Shown piece after piece: positions 54,392 through 63,021 of a DNA stretch of 64,000 nt (positions within the stretch are counted from its first letter, which is position 1; each line of letters opens with the position of its first letter). The DNA lies in assembly GCA_964462685.1 (NCBI GenBank), contig CAYWYR010000005.1:114199-178198 (forward strand). The letters are read 5' to 3'. This stretch comes from CAYWYR01 sp964462685 (GTDB lineage Bacteria > Bacteroidota > Ignavibacteria > Kapaibacteriales > UBA2268). The translations under genes and the position numbers were made by a program. The notes beneath the pieces are model-generated. The model ran no database searches, was not told where the DNA came from, and worked only from the letters and a program-made list of their open reading frames with translations.

Positions 54392-54429
54392 AAGCACCCT
54401 ATCTATAATGATAAGGTGCTTTTTTTTTG
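54392..54429 (+). terminator. Rho-independent terminator of the 54010 gene
   Basis: AAGCACC-TATC and GATA-GGTGCTT pair through a near-perfect stem (54392-54421) followed by a run of nine T. Confidence 0.85.
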
Positions 54430-54517
54430 GTGGTTGGGGGGCTTGCTATAACTACCGCTAGGTATGAGAAAGCATAAGCTGTATGAACGTTTTATTTGCA
54501 AACATTTCAGGGCATAC

Positions 54518-55378
54518 TTATTTTTTCTTATGTCCTGGTTCCCATATCAGTCGAACAAAAGAACTTAATCTCTCATTCTCACGACTTACTGGAATCCCTG
54601 CTACTATTCCAATCAACAAGTTGTCCGCAATACCCAATCTCATTTGGGGTCTAATTGTCATATCGAAGTCTACATTATCAAAGGTTTTATTAACTTCTAC
54701 CCCAATAAAATTCCGTGTACCTGAAATCATATAATGAAAACTTGTATTGATGTCATAAGTCGTATGAAATTTATCAGTGATGAAACTCTGTTCAATCATC
54801 GGTCCTGTATAGATCAATGAATGGAAGTTATTGCCCCACCGCTTTGCTACAACCAAAAAGGGGTTGTAGACATTTCCTCTGATAAATGGCTGCCCAAAGT
54901 TTCTGAAATCTGAAAGTTCAAACTCGTTTATGTAACCAATAGCCATAGAAGTAGCCATAGGCTCATCAACAAAGAATGACCACTGTCCTGCAATTTTGAT
55001 ACTATTCAATTTATTAGATGGAATTGAATCTTTTGTTGGTCCATTAGCATTTGAATAAAAAGTGAATGGTAATTCAACTTCTAATCCTAACCTATTAATA
55101 GGTGCCCATTCGTATTCGATTAAAGCCTCATAGGAATCGAATTTGAGATTATCAGTAAGTCCTAATCCAACATTCCATTCTTTTTCACCTTTCCGCGCTC
55201 CTAAATCTCGGATTAGGTCAATAAATAAAGGTTCTGCGTGGAGAACCTTATCAGGTTCTTTGCTATCTTCAATATGTTGAATGAAAATACTATCTTTTTC
55301 TGTAGCAGTATTTTGTGCATTGAGATAGATAGAAGGTGCCCATACAATGATGAGTACGAAGAAAAATTTTATATACAT
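54518..55378 (-). CDS. Secreted/outer-membrane transporter-like protein (PF13557-like)
   Basis: 286 residues with a signal peptide (to about residue 21, YLNAQ). The N-terminal block HAEPLFIDLIRDLGARKGEK followed by EWNVGLGLTDNLKFDSYEAL is well known to me from Bacteroidota proteins annotated as putative transporters of the phenol-degradation (MetA-pathway) barrel type. The rest shows barrel-like strands (FIRGNVYNPFLVVAKRWGNN; VDFDMTIRPQMRLGIADNLL). Predicted outer-membrane beta barrel; cargo unknown. It follows a small gene (55458) on the same strand with which it is often paired, in my recollection of such loci. Confidence 0.62.
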   Translation of the reverse strand: MYIKFFFVLIIVWAPSIYLNAQNTATEKDSIFIQHIEDSKEPDKVLHAEPLFIDLIRDLGARKGEKEWNVGLGLTDNLKFDSYEALIEYEWAPINRLGLEVELPFTFYSNANGPTKDSIPSNKLNSIKIAGQWSFFVDEPMATSMAIGYINEFELSDFRNFGQPFIRGNVYNPFLVVAKRWGNNFHSLIYTGPMIEQSFITDKFHTTYDINTSFHYMISGTRNFIGVEVNKTFDNVDFDMTIRPQMRLGIADNLLIGIVAGIPVSRENERLSSFVRLIWEPGHKKK

Positions 55379-55457
55379 TATGATTTGTTTTTATAAGCAT
55401 TAAGAATTTCCCTAAAAGCTGGATGCTTAGGGTGATTGAAAATGATGGAAAAACAAA

Positions 55458-55844
55458 TTAGAATTTGGGAGGTGGGTCTTCAATTTCTATGAAACCATGA
55501 GTCAGTTTGGCTTCTTTGAAGGAAAAATGGCTTTTTCTACACTCTAATGCGATATCAGTAGATTGAGTAGAAGCAGTTAACTGAAGCAGTAAGTCAATGT
55601 TTATATTGTTCTTCTTTATAAGATCTTCATTGTCGCGATCATCATACTCTTTTATAGCATCATCAAATCCAAACACCTTTTCTATCAAGATCTCTATAAT
55701 ACTCTCTTGATCGTTATAGGATAAGTCTTCAGGGATAAATTCTGGATTGGGGTCTGCTGTGTCAACGCTTATATTTAACAGGTATAATCCCATAAATCCC
55801 CAAAGGAATTTCGCGAAAAAGCTGTTTTGTATTCTAGTTAACAT
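55458..55844 (-). CDS. Small Bacteroidota-type membrane-associated protein
   Basis: 128 residues. The N-terminus MLTRIQNSFFAKFLWGFMG/LYLLNISVDTADPNPE resembles small proteins found next to HAEPL-type barrel proteins in Bacteroidota. An uncleaved or lipobox-less signal/anchor (residues 9-28) is followed by a polar, acidic region (DDAIKEYDDRDNEDLIKKNN) and a Ser/Cys-containing tail (ECRKSHFSFKEAKL). Function unknown. It precedes the barrel gene by 79 bases and probably shares a transcript. Confidence 0.55.
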   Translation of the reverse strand: MLTRIQNSFFAKFLWGFMGLYLLNISVDTADPNPEFIPEDLSYNDQESIIEILIEKVFGFDDAIKEYDDRDNEDLIKKNNINIDLLLQLTASTQSTDIALECRKSHFSFKEAKLTHGFIEIEDPPPKF

Positions 55845-56086
55845 AATGTTGCCTTACGTTAACAATAGCTATAAGTTGAATGCATTGCTCAAACAAAACT
55901 ATAGTCTTACAAAAAGGTTTTATTAAGATACTCATTATAGCCATATATTCTGCCTAAGTAGGGTACCACCCTCCAAACATAAAACCCAGCTTTGGCATAT
56001 TATCCATCCAATTCTATCCCCACGTCAATGAATAACCGAAGTATAGCAAAATTTGTTATCTTTCAATATGCCTTTAACAACTATAC

Positions 56087-56632
56087 TTATGCCAATTTAT
56101 TATGCATAAAGTCTTCATCTGTATCATAATTTTTCTCTCTTCGGTAGCGATGTTTGCGCAGCAAGAGCCCTTTCTTATCACCCCGATCGAAGGGGTGCAG
56201 AGTGTGGATTGGGAGGTAGTAAACTATGTTGATTGGGATACTGTCGGATATAAAGATTACAACTGCGGCTCCAAAAGCTATGACGGCCATCAAGGAACCG
56301 ATTTCATCTTCTTTGGAATAGCTATCTGATCCAGCATTTGGTACGTGGTAGTCGGCCAGTTCAGTATAATAAAACAGGTATGAACTCTGTATACCGATAC
56401 CAATTAAAAGACATAAGGCAAGTAGGTAATCATGCCAACGCCATTTCCGATTTAGAATAATTAGTAAGACAAGGCTAACTGCCGATAGTATAAAAAACTG
56501 GAGCCGAGGGAAATCCAGCATTTTCAAATATCTATTTTCTGTATTACTGAAAACAGATAGTATAGAGCCGACCGCGACAATTACCGCTATAATAGAAATC
56601 AGTATGTAGAGCGCTTTTCTTAGTTTATCCAT
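56087..56632 (-). pseudogene. Truncated membrane region of an EEP (endonuclease/exonuclease/phosphatase) family protein
   Basis: A 181-codon frame. Its N-terminal ~100 residues are a genuine start: three spans around MLDFPRLQFFILSAVSLVL and KWRWHDYLLALCLLIGIG, which is the membrane lead-in (IRxxDFPRLQ ... WRWxDyLL) of EEP family proteins. After YYTELADYHVPNAG the EEP catalytic domain should follow but is missing. Downstream (about 56087-56330) the frame merely reads the antisense of the M23-like peptidase remnant at 56102-56329. So the visible product would be a chimera of a membrane stub and nonsense. The junction lies around 56310-56345. Confidence 0.6.
56102..56329 (+). pseudogene. N-terminal fragment of a secreted M23-type peptidase
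   Basis: A 75-residue ORF with a signal peptide (MHKVFICIIIFLSSVAMFAQ) followed by VNYVDWDTVGYKDYNCGSKS and YDGHQGTDF, the N-terminal block of secreted FCB peptidases of the M23/lysostaphin type. The catalytic domain after GTDF is absent: the ORF ends ten residues later. The minus-strand 56087-56632 frame overlaps it completely, so this looks like the left half of a chimeric junction, with the rest of the peptidase deleted. The first half of the minus-strand frame is real (see 56330). Confidence 0.65.
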
Positions 56633-56738
56633 TTCCTACCATTTGCTTGTGTTATCAAAATACACGGTGCTAGGTAGAAATAATTGAAATAATCACAAAG
56701 TTAATAATAAGAAACAGAATAATCGATTATGGGGGTTT

Positions 56739-57689
56739 CTAAAGTCTATCGATCACTTCTTTGGTGATCCTTTCGCTGTAATCATTATTCTTCCAGTGAT
56801 CTGGGCTCCATCCTTTAAGAAACCTGTGGAAATCCGCCCAGGCGATTCTATACATTGATCTCCATTCGGCTTCTAAACCAGCATTTACTTCCGGTAATTC
56901 CTTTTGCAGATGATAGAAGTATGTATCAAGGATTTCCTCTTCTAGTTCTTCACAACCGCTACTTTCCAGTACGCTGCCTATAAAATATGCGACGTCTTTC
57001 ATGCCGCAGCCTCCGCCTACGTACTGGAAATCAACCGCCGCGACTTGGCCATCCTGACCAAAACAGAAATTAGCCAGTTTAGCATCGCCATGGACTATTG
57101 TCTTGTATTTACAGGAATTCAGTATGCTATCAATCTTAGCTGCTGCAGCTTTTAGCCGTTGATCTTTAAGTGCCTCAAGTTCATTAGGCCGAGTAGCCAA
57201 ATGCCAGTAAGTACCGACAGTCCATAACGCTTTTGGCTCTTTGCCCATGTATGTGGCATGGAACCGAGCGAGCCACTGTAAACAGTTCGTTATCTCGCCC
57301 CAACTAGGAGAGGTTTTGCGTATTTGATAACCGGCGGCATCTAAATCTTCCATGATGATGATGAATTCTTGCCCTTGATCGATTACGGATATACAATGGG
57401 GGAGTCTGGCTTGGCTGATTGAACTGTATTCTTCGTACCAATGGGACTCAATCTTATAAGACTTCAGTTTACGCTTATGGCTTATATCGGTGTTCCAACC
57501 ACGGGGGTGGCTCTTTGATTTTTCCAAGCGAATATGCTTTACTATAACACTCTGAAACTTGGGACCTTCCAGCCTGAGTCGCTTAATCGTTCCATATCCG
57601 CTCCAAAGCTCTTGTAAAACCTCCTCGGACGTAACAGAAGATGCACCTATTGATTCCAGGATTAGGGTATGGAGTTTTGGAGTATTCAT
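56739..57689 (-). CDS. Phosphotransferase-like kinase (choline/ecdysteroid kinase-like fold)
   Basis: 316 residues of the aminoglycoside phosphotransferase/choline kinase superfamily. Motifs: the ATP lysine region SVIVKHIRLEK, the catalytic loop VHGDAKLANFCFG (HGDxxxxN), the metal-binding VDFQYVGGG (in place of DFG/DFE) and the hinge IIIMEDLDAAG. The C-terminus (WRSMYRIAWADFHRFLKGWS) resembles DUF1679/ecdysteroid-kinase-like proteins. It likely phosphorylates a small hydroxylated or amino substrate; which one is unknown. Last ordinary gene before the cassette array. Confidence 0.82.
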   Translation of the reverse strand: MNTPKLHTLILESIGASSVTSEEVLQELWSGYGTIKRLRLEGPKFQSVIVKHIRLEKSKSHPRGWNTDISHKRKLKSYKIESHWYEEYSSISQARLPHCISVIDQGQEFIIIMEDLDAAGYQIRKTSPSWGEITNCLQWLARFHATYMGKEPKALWTVGTYWHLATRPNELEALKDQRLKAAAAKIDSILNSCKYKTIVHGDAKLANFCFGQDGQVAAVDFQYVGGGCGMKDVAYFIGSVLESSGCEELEEEILDTYFYHLQKELPEVNAGLEAEWRSMYRIAWADFHRFLKGWSPDHWKNNDYSERITKEVIDRL

Positions 57690-57823
57690 GTAAGCTTTCG
57701 AGGCAGGTAGAATATAGCAGGGATGTTAAATATGTTTATTTGTTGTGATTATCTTAGTGTTATTTTTTTGTCAAATAGAGTAAAGTTTGAACTAATAAAA
57801 GAGTCTAGTTCATCAAAAAGGTC

Positions 57824-57956
57824 AACGGTCTAGGCTATGCGAAGTGCGGGATTTCAAGGCGCTTCACTTTCGGTTTAGCAGTTAGTTTGTTTAATGTAAT
57901 TACTTTCATATCAGCACTTTAGCCCGCATTACGTATAGCCATTGTTGTGCAATCGT
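57824..57956. repeat. Cassette-array repeat, copy 1 (partial)
   Basis: ACGGTCTAGGCTATGCG followed by AAGTGCGGGATT, then TTTCGGTTTAGCAG, and the right end TATAGCCATTGTTGTGCAAT are shared with copies at 61477-61757 and 63022-63295. This copy lacks the ~120-base central block of the others and starts abruptly at the junction with chromosomal DNA, so it may mark the end of the array. TTGTGC (57945-57950) pairs with GCACAA at 61476-61481 across the R-M cassette. 57957-58060 carries the 3' tail of the cassette with no gene. Confidence 0.7.
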
Positions 57957-58060
57957 GCTTTTTTTTTCGTCCGTCTGTCAGCGTTGGAACAGACACACTT
58001 ATTGACAAGCTTTGGTTCGTGCGGCTGGCTTGAGCGGCTTGGCAATGTGTGTGGCTGTGA

Positions 58061-59098
58061 TTATGGCTGAAGTCCCAAGAACCCCAATTCATTCCTAGTT
58101 TTAGCACTTCCGTATAATTCGTCATTACCATCCCATACAAGATTAATTGCTCTGTCAGTTTCCATGTAGTCAAGCATCCATGATTGGGATGCTCCAAGAG
58201 GTTTCTCAACAACCAAGATTAATTTCGCATCTGGTCTATTTTGAAGATAGCGATATTCATATAGCTGACTCATCCCTTTTCTGACTTGTGATCGCACATT
58301 GTCGTCAGTGGTTGATTTCATTTCGAAAATGTAGTCTTGGTCAAGTCTAACAGCAAGGTCGATGAGTTGATTTGATTTTGGAATACCACCGTTTTGTCTG
58401 ATTCTTTGAGAAACAAGATTTACAAGCGCAATATGGGCGTTTGTAGCCCTTTCGAGTTTTGCCTGATCTTTAAAATAAGCGATTTCTTGCTGAGCTCTTG
58501 ATGTACGCTGCTCAATTTCATGATATTCTGACAATCCCCCAGTTACAGGAAGCAATGGCTGGTCATCATCCTGAATTTCAAAAACGGGGATATCACCGCT
58601 CAGATTGTTTTGAATTTGTAGTCTGCCATTGTCGGTTTGTCGAAGAAAACTCAAGGCTCTAGGCCATGCAATTATGGTGGATATCCTTCTTGGAATCATA
58701 CTAGGCCCTATTCCTTGATCAGCGATAGACTGAAGATAATCTAGTATTTCTTGTCTTGTAAGCCCTTCGGGATGAAGTTCCATGAATGGCAGAAGTTTTT
58801 GATATATCTCAAGATTGAGAACAGAAGCGATAAACAATGGATTGGTTAGAGTAGGATTATCCAGCAACAGCGTTCCTTTCTGAGTAAGTGTTGCATTATT
58901 CCTTTGATTTGAAATGAACCCAAGCATTTCTGCTGCATTCCGATAATAGCGTCCTTGTCGGTCGTCACCTTCAATCCCAGGAATTCTATTAGCGATTTCC
59001 ATATCTGTTCGTGCTCCACTACCAACTGCAACTACTGTTAATAGTACTGATTCTAGTCGGTCTGCTTGTGGCAAGTCTCTGCTTGTTATTCGTCTCAT
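58061..59098 (-). CDS. Restriction endonuclease with PD-(D/E)xK core
   Basis: 345 residues. The N-terminal ~200 are predicted winged-helix/helical (QRNNATLTQKGTLLL; HPEGLTRQEILDYLQSI). The C-terminal third holds a nuclease core: IDLAVRLDQDYIFEMKSTTD gives D247, E259 and K261 of the PD-(D/E)xK fold, followed by a QVRKGMSQLYEYRYL helix as in many type II restriction enzymes. It is the last gene of an operon with two adenine methyltransferases and a controller-like regulator, abutting the second methyltransferase by one base. Recognition site unknown. Close relatives, if any, are not recognised. Confidence 0.8.
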   Translation of the reverse strand: MRRITSRDLPQADRLESVLLTVVAVGSGARTDMEIANRIPGIEGDDRQGRYYRNAAEMLGFISNQRNNATLTQKGTLLLDNPTLTNPLFIASVLNLEIYQKLLPFMELHPEGLTRQEILDYLQSIADQGIGPSMIPRRISTIIAWPRALSFLRQTDNGRLQIQNNLSGDIPVFEIQDDDQPLLPVTGGLSEYHEIEQRTSRAQQEIAYFKDQAKLERATNAHIALVNLVSQRIRQNGGIPKSNQLIDLAVRLDQDYIFEMKSTTDDNVRSQVRKGMSQLYEYRYLQNRPDAKLILVVEKPLGASQSWMLDYMETDRAINLVWDGNDELYGSAKTRNELGFLGLQP

Positions 59099-60150
59099 TA
59101 TCTTCCAATAAAAAGGTATTCTTTAACTCTGTTTGATTTGTTTCCTGTTTTGTGATTTTGATTGCCAAAAGAATAAGTATGGTCAATCTCGTGAACAACA
59201 ACATTGTCCTTATACTCTTTCAAAATATCTGTCAACTCTTCTTTTGTCGGTATTGAATTTGAAGAGTATGAAATGGCTATGACCGAATCTCTATGCTTTT
59301 CAATTAGAGAATGAAATGCTTCAAAAGCGGTTTCTCGTTTTGAAAAAGGTGATTTATAACTTTTAAACTTCTTGGTAATTGTATGCTCTTGAATTTCGAG
59401 TCCATCCCATCGTTTAGCTAATCCTTCGACAAAGTGGTATCGCCTGACATAGTCGTTATCGGATTTTGGTGAAAAGTAGGGTGGGTCAAGGTAAACTAAG
59501 TCTGCTGTTTTCTCTAATTGCTGACTTAATTCATTATTTGCTTCACAATTCGTCTCATTATCGAATACCGCATTATTGAAATCTTGAATGTTGTCAATGA
59601 AATGATCCTTTAGTGACTTGCGTATGTCTTTTCTTCCATCATCATACCTGTGACCAATAAAAGTGAATATCCCCCGAGGTCTTTTCTTCATACATGCTCG
59701 TGTCAGAGCAGAGATTGCAATAGCTTTCTTATTATCGTTTTCTAGTAATTCGATATTTGCTCGTACTTGATCAAGAAACTGATTCTCTTCGTCAGTGAAA
59801 TACAAATCTTTATATGTCTCCGAGATAAAATGATCGTCTGACGGGTTGTTTAAAACAAACAGTAGATCTTCTTGGTCGAATCTAGTTGAGTTGTTTTCAA
59901 TTATCGCTTTAGAAGTAAAGTAGCTAATCGCCATAAAGTCATTGGTGATAACCCTTTTTCCTTTAGTCTTCATGAAATAAGAAACAACATTACTTCCCGC
60001 AAAAACGTCAAGGTAACTATCAAATTCGATTTCTTGAAGGTAGTGCCATAAATCAAGAATTATTTTGTTTTTGCTTCCCATGTATCTCGTACCCGGGAAT
60101 CTATCGAATTGATCTACGAATTCTTCTATTTCAATTTGATTATCTATCAT
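59098..60150 (-). CDS. D12-class N6-adenine DNA methyltransferase
   Basis: About 350 residues. The SAM-binding N-terminus (TRYMGSKNKIILDLWHYLQ), the motif-I region YLDVFAGSNVVSYFMKTKG, and the catalytic DPPY in DLVYLDPPYFSP (about 222-225) are present. The target-recognition region lies between them and includes TRACMKKRPRGIFTFIGHRY. The ATG at 60150 is preferred to a TTG at 60159; it overlaps the first methyltransferase by 11 bases. It differs clearly from the Dam-like neighbour, so the two probably modify different strands of an asymmetric site. Confidence 0.9.
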   Translation of the reverse strand: MIDNQIEIEEFVDQFDRFPGTRYMGSKNKIILDLWHYLQEIEFDSYLDVFAGSNVVSYFMKTKGKRVITNDFMAISYFTSKAIIENNSTRFDQEDLLFVLNNPSDDHFISETYKDLYFTDEENQFLDQVRANIELLENDNKKAIAISALTRACMKKRPRGIFTFIGHRYDDGRKDIRKSLKDHFIDNIQDFNNAVFDNETNCEANNELSQQLEKTADLVYLDPPYFSPKSDNDYVRRYHFVEGLAKRWDGLEIQEHTITKKFKSYKSPFSKRETAFEAFHSLIEKHRDSVIAISYSSNSIPTKEELTDILKEYKDNVVVHEIDHTYSFGNQNHKTGNKSNRVKEYLFIGR

Positions 60151-61015
60151 ATCCACCAACTACTATTATGTCTTTTCCTTTGCGCGTTTTAGAGTTGCTA
60201 CTGATCATTCTCCTTGTCTCAATTATGTCAATTTGATAGTCTGAATACAAATCAAGGATTACTTCATGATCTGAATTTGTCAAGACTACTTTACAACCAA
60301 TATTAACGAGTCTGTCAAATTCTTCTTTTAACTTGACTTGATCTTCGTGATAAAAGAATTCCTTAGTGTATCGTTTAAAGTCCGAGTATTTACCTACTGG
60401 ATAATATGGTGGATCTAGGAAGATAAAGTCGCCATCTGTTGCGAATTCGTTCAATACATCCAAATAGTCACTATTGATTATTGTCGTGTCAGCAAGAAAT
60501 TCACTAGCGTTTCTTAGTACTTCTTCATTTAAGAAACTCCCATTTCCTTTTCCGTAAGGCACATTGAATTGTCCTTTTTTGTTTACTCGATAAAGCCCAT
60601 TAAAACATGTCTTATTGAGATAAATCAATCTTGCAGCCCTATAGCTGTTCTCCAATTTACTCGGATCAAGGCTTCTTAGATTGTAGTAGAATTCTTCGTT
60701 ATGTTCAAATGTCTCTAAGTGTTGTATTATTTCTTCAACTGCGTCTTTTACTTGCCTATATGTTATTACCAATTCTTCGTTTGAGTCAGCAATGATTGAC
60801 TCATGTGGATTGAGACTGAAAAACATAGCTCCACCACCAATGAACGGCTCGATGTATTTATTAAAGTTATTTGGAACGTATTTGTGAAGTTCATTCAGCA
60901 ATTGAGTCTTACCGCCTGCCCATTTTAAGAATGGTTTGATTGCAACATCTTTCGGGAACAAACCAAGAGGTTCTTCAACAGTTGTGTTATTCGATTCTTG
61001 GTTTTTTTTATACAT
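60140..61015 (-). CDS. Dam/DpnM-like N6-adenine DNA methyltransferase
   Basis: 291 residues of the D12 class (Dam/DpnM/EcoRV type). Motif X/I: KPFLKWAGGKTQLLNELHKY (27-46) and IEPFIGGGAMFFSL. Motif IV: FLDPPYYPVGKYSDF, DPPY 201-204. NKTCFNGLYRVNKKGQFNVPY is typical of the family. It adds N6-methyl to adenine in the recognition sequence. It overlaps the regulator gene by eight bases and the next methyltransferase by 11. DpnII-like systems also carry two methyltransferases, but there the second acts on single-stranded DNA. Confidence 0.93.
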   Translation of the reverse strand: MYKKNQESNNTTVEEPLGLFPKDVAIKPFLKWAGGKTQLLNELHKYVPNNFNKYIEPFIGGGAMFFSLNPHESIIADSNEELVITYRQVKDAVEEIIQHLETFEHNEEFYYNLRSLDPSKLENSYRAARLIYLNKTCFNGLYRVNKKGQFNVPYGKGNGSFLNEEVLRNASEFLADTTIINSDYLDVLNEFATDGDFIFLDPPYYPVGKYSDFKRYTKEFFYHEDQVKLKEEFDRLVNIGCKVVLTNSDHEVILDLYSDYQIDIIETRRMISSNSKTRKGKDIIVVGGYDR

Positions 61016-61310
61016 GTTTTTCGAGTTTTGAGTATTTCAATGTGCTTTCAGCAACTCTTAACGCCCCTTCAGCTAATTCTTCGTCTTTCACAATTTCGTA
61101 TACCTGATCTGCTAGCCAAACAGTCAGCAAATCATTTACATCAGTTTGAAGCAGTTCAGCGAGCATTAGCACCTGTTCTCTTTTTGCTCTGCGTTCTCCA
61201 CGTTCAATTTTGCTGAACATGGGTGTGTCAATCTCTAAACTTGCTGCGAGTTGTCTTTGTAAGAGTTCTTTACTCTCTCTTAACTCTTTGATACGATCAC
61301 CAAAACTCAT
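61008..61310 (-). CDS. XRE-family controller-like regulator of the R-M operon
   Basis: 100 residues. An N-terminal helix-turn-helix (residues 4-60: FGDRIKELRESKELLQRQLA, then MFSKIERGERRAKREQVLML) is followed by a helical tail. This size and location match the C (controller) proteins that time restriction after modification in type II systems. It is the promoter-proximal gene of the four-gene operon, with about 166 bases to the cassette repeat. An operator is not visible by eye. Confidence 0.85.
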   Translation of the reverse strand: MSFGDRIKELRESKELLQRQLAASLEIDTPMFSKIERGERRAKREQVLMLAELLQTDVNDLLTVWLADQVYEIVKDEELAEGALRVAESTLKYSKLEKHV

Positions 61311-61476
61311 GACTGATTTAATTATGACTTGTCAAATTTTGGCTAATATAATAATGTCTTGTCAATTATCTGTCAAGCGGGTGAAAAAAATAGGCTCTTT
61401 TGGTTGCTAGGCGTCAGCTAGTGCGTTGGGGCAGCCAAATGTGCCTATTTGCGCGTTGGCCTTTTTTCTCATGAAG

Positions 61477-61757
61477 CACAATGTGCCGAGACTATGACGT
61501 TATTTTCGCAAGATACGTAGTTTCGGGCGGATATTCGCTATAGTCTAATGTTCGGCGGATGTGCGTAGCACCCGCCGGGCATGGGACGGAGTCTCGGCAC
61601 AGCCTGCGAAGCATTCCGACTGAACGTTTAGTATATGAAAAGTAGGCGATTTCGAAGTACAAAACTTTCGGTTAAGCACAAAGTTTGGTACGAGCCAAAA
61701 GCCTTGAAATTATTACTATTTCGCCTATTATTTTTATACATTGTTATAAGCCGTTTT
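61477..61757. repeat. Cassette-array repeat, copy 2
   Basis: Begins AAGCACAATGTGCC and ends ATTGTTATAAGCC. The central block 61507-61626 matches 63048-63167 over 120 ungapped bases with five mismatches. Within it GCGGA..GTGCGTAGC and the GCATTCCG/CTGCGAAGC half form long imperfect hairpins. The 61311-61476 stretch before it carries the promoter region of the R-M operon and no gene. The left-hand TTATAAGCC (61744-61752) is the inverted partner of GGCTTATAA at 63014-63022. Confidence 0.85.
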
Positions 61758-62992
61758 TATACTAGTTTTACTAATTCTGGAAGTAGATTTATGGTAATTC
61801 TATTAATTATTTCTTCGATTGTTGGTTTATCAATTATGTCACCTATTCGGATTCTACACACCTCCAGTTCGTTGTTGTTTATTTGAACATATCCAATGAT
61901 TTGTTCACCTGCCATAATTGTTCTTATATTTATAACAACATGGTCTTTCTTTCCAATTGGGTAAGCACGAATTTGATTTTTATTCTCAATATCACCAAGA
62001 TTATAAACCCAACCCATATCTTCTGTCCTGAAGCCCTCAGCGCTTGCTTTAATAATTGAATGAATCTCAGTTTTGATATTTTGATTTAATTTTACAAGAT
62101 TATCTTTCATTTCATTAAGATTGCCACTTTGGATTTTTTTTGCATGAAGTTTTAACTGTTCTTCAATTTGCGATTTATCCGTGTTCTCAATATTGTCTAT
62201 TTGATTCAATAATTCTATAATTTCTTTTGCATAACTCCATCTTTTAGACATATCTAATTGGAATGCCTTGTCAAAAATTGCATTCCAAATGAATGGCATC
62301 TGAATATTTGATATGGATTTAATAGCTTCATCTGTTTGATGAGGGAATTGTCCCTTTTCATTTACTAAGACTCTTGGATATTTTCCAGTAAAGAGGTATA
62401 ACGCAATTCCACATGCAAGCGACAAATCACTTCTTGAATCACGCGTACTCGTACTACCAGCTGAAAACTCTGGAAGTCTTATGAATCTATTTCCTAATTC
62501 TTGTCCAATAGGTGTAATCTTTTCTCCGTCATTTTGATTTACTGAAATTCCAAAATCTACTAAGAATACTTTGCCGCTTTCGTCAATTATTATGTTTTCA
62601 GGCTTGATGTCCCTATGAACTATTTCATTGTTGTGTATTTCACCGAGGATAGTTAATAGTTGTTTAAATATATCAGCAGCTTTAGTGAATTCAACTGGAC
62701 TTGTTTTTTTATCAAGGCTTTGACCATTAATTAATTCTGAACAGTAATATAAATCCTCCTTGGATAGAAATTCATCAACATTAGTATCAATGATTTTGGG
62801 AATGCCAGATACATTAAGAGATTTAAAAAGGACTGTTTCTCTGAAAAATCGTTGGCGTCTTTCGGAAGTATTAACTTTAAGTTTTTTTAGAAACAATTGT
62901 TTTCCAGTTTCGATTTCTATTACTTTAAAACAATCACCCTGTCCACCACCGAGATTAGAACTATTTATTTGATATTTGTCTTCCCACTTCAT
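61757..62992 (-). CDS. Eukaryotic-type Ser/Thr protein kinase
   Basis: 411 residues. Kinase domain about 1-270: glycine loop LGGGQGDCFKV, ATP lysine in LFLKKLK, alpha-C Glu in FRETVLFK, catalytic HRDIKPENIII (126-136), and DFGIS (146-150). A helical/coiled ~140-residue C-terminal domain of unknown type follows (from QIEEQLKLHAKKIQSGNLNE) with a possible small-molecule or regulatory role. No membrane span, so cytoplasmic. It is the sole gene of its cassette, and such solitary kinases in accessory islands are sometimes defence or toxin components. Partner unknown. Confidence 0.88.
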   Translation of the reverse strand: MKWEDKYQINSSNLGGGQGDCFKVIEIETGKQLFLKKLKVNTSERRQRFFRETVLFKSLNVSGIPKIIDTNVDEFLSKEDLYYCSELINGQSLDKKTSPVEFTKAADIFKQLLTILGEIHNNEIVHRDIKPENIIIDESGKVFLVDFGISVNQNDGEKITPIGQELGNRFIRLPEFSAGSTSTRDSRSDLSLACGIALYLFTGKYPRVLVNEKGQFPHQTDEAIKSISNIQMPFIWNAIFDKAFQLDMSKRWSYAKEIIELLNQIDNIENTDKSQIEEQLKLHAKKIQSGNLNEMKDNLVKLNQNIKTEIHSIIKASAEGFRTEDMGWVYNLGDIENKNQIRAYPIGKKDHVVINIRTIMAGEQIIGYVQINNNELEVCRIRIGDIIDKPTIEEIINRITINLLPELVKLV

Positions 62993-63021
62993 TAATATCG
63001 TATCTGTTTAAATGGCTTATA

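Noticed and set aside
56087..56330. C-terminal half of the minus-strand ORF at 56087-56632 as coding
   Set aside because: It lies entirely opposite a plus-strand signal peptide and YDGHQGTDF peptidase block, so it is best read as the antisense shadow of a gene remnant.
60151..60159. TTG start of the second methyltransferase
   Set aside because: The ATG at 60150 fits GGTGG upstream, and the extra residues add no conserved motif.
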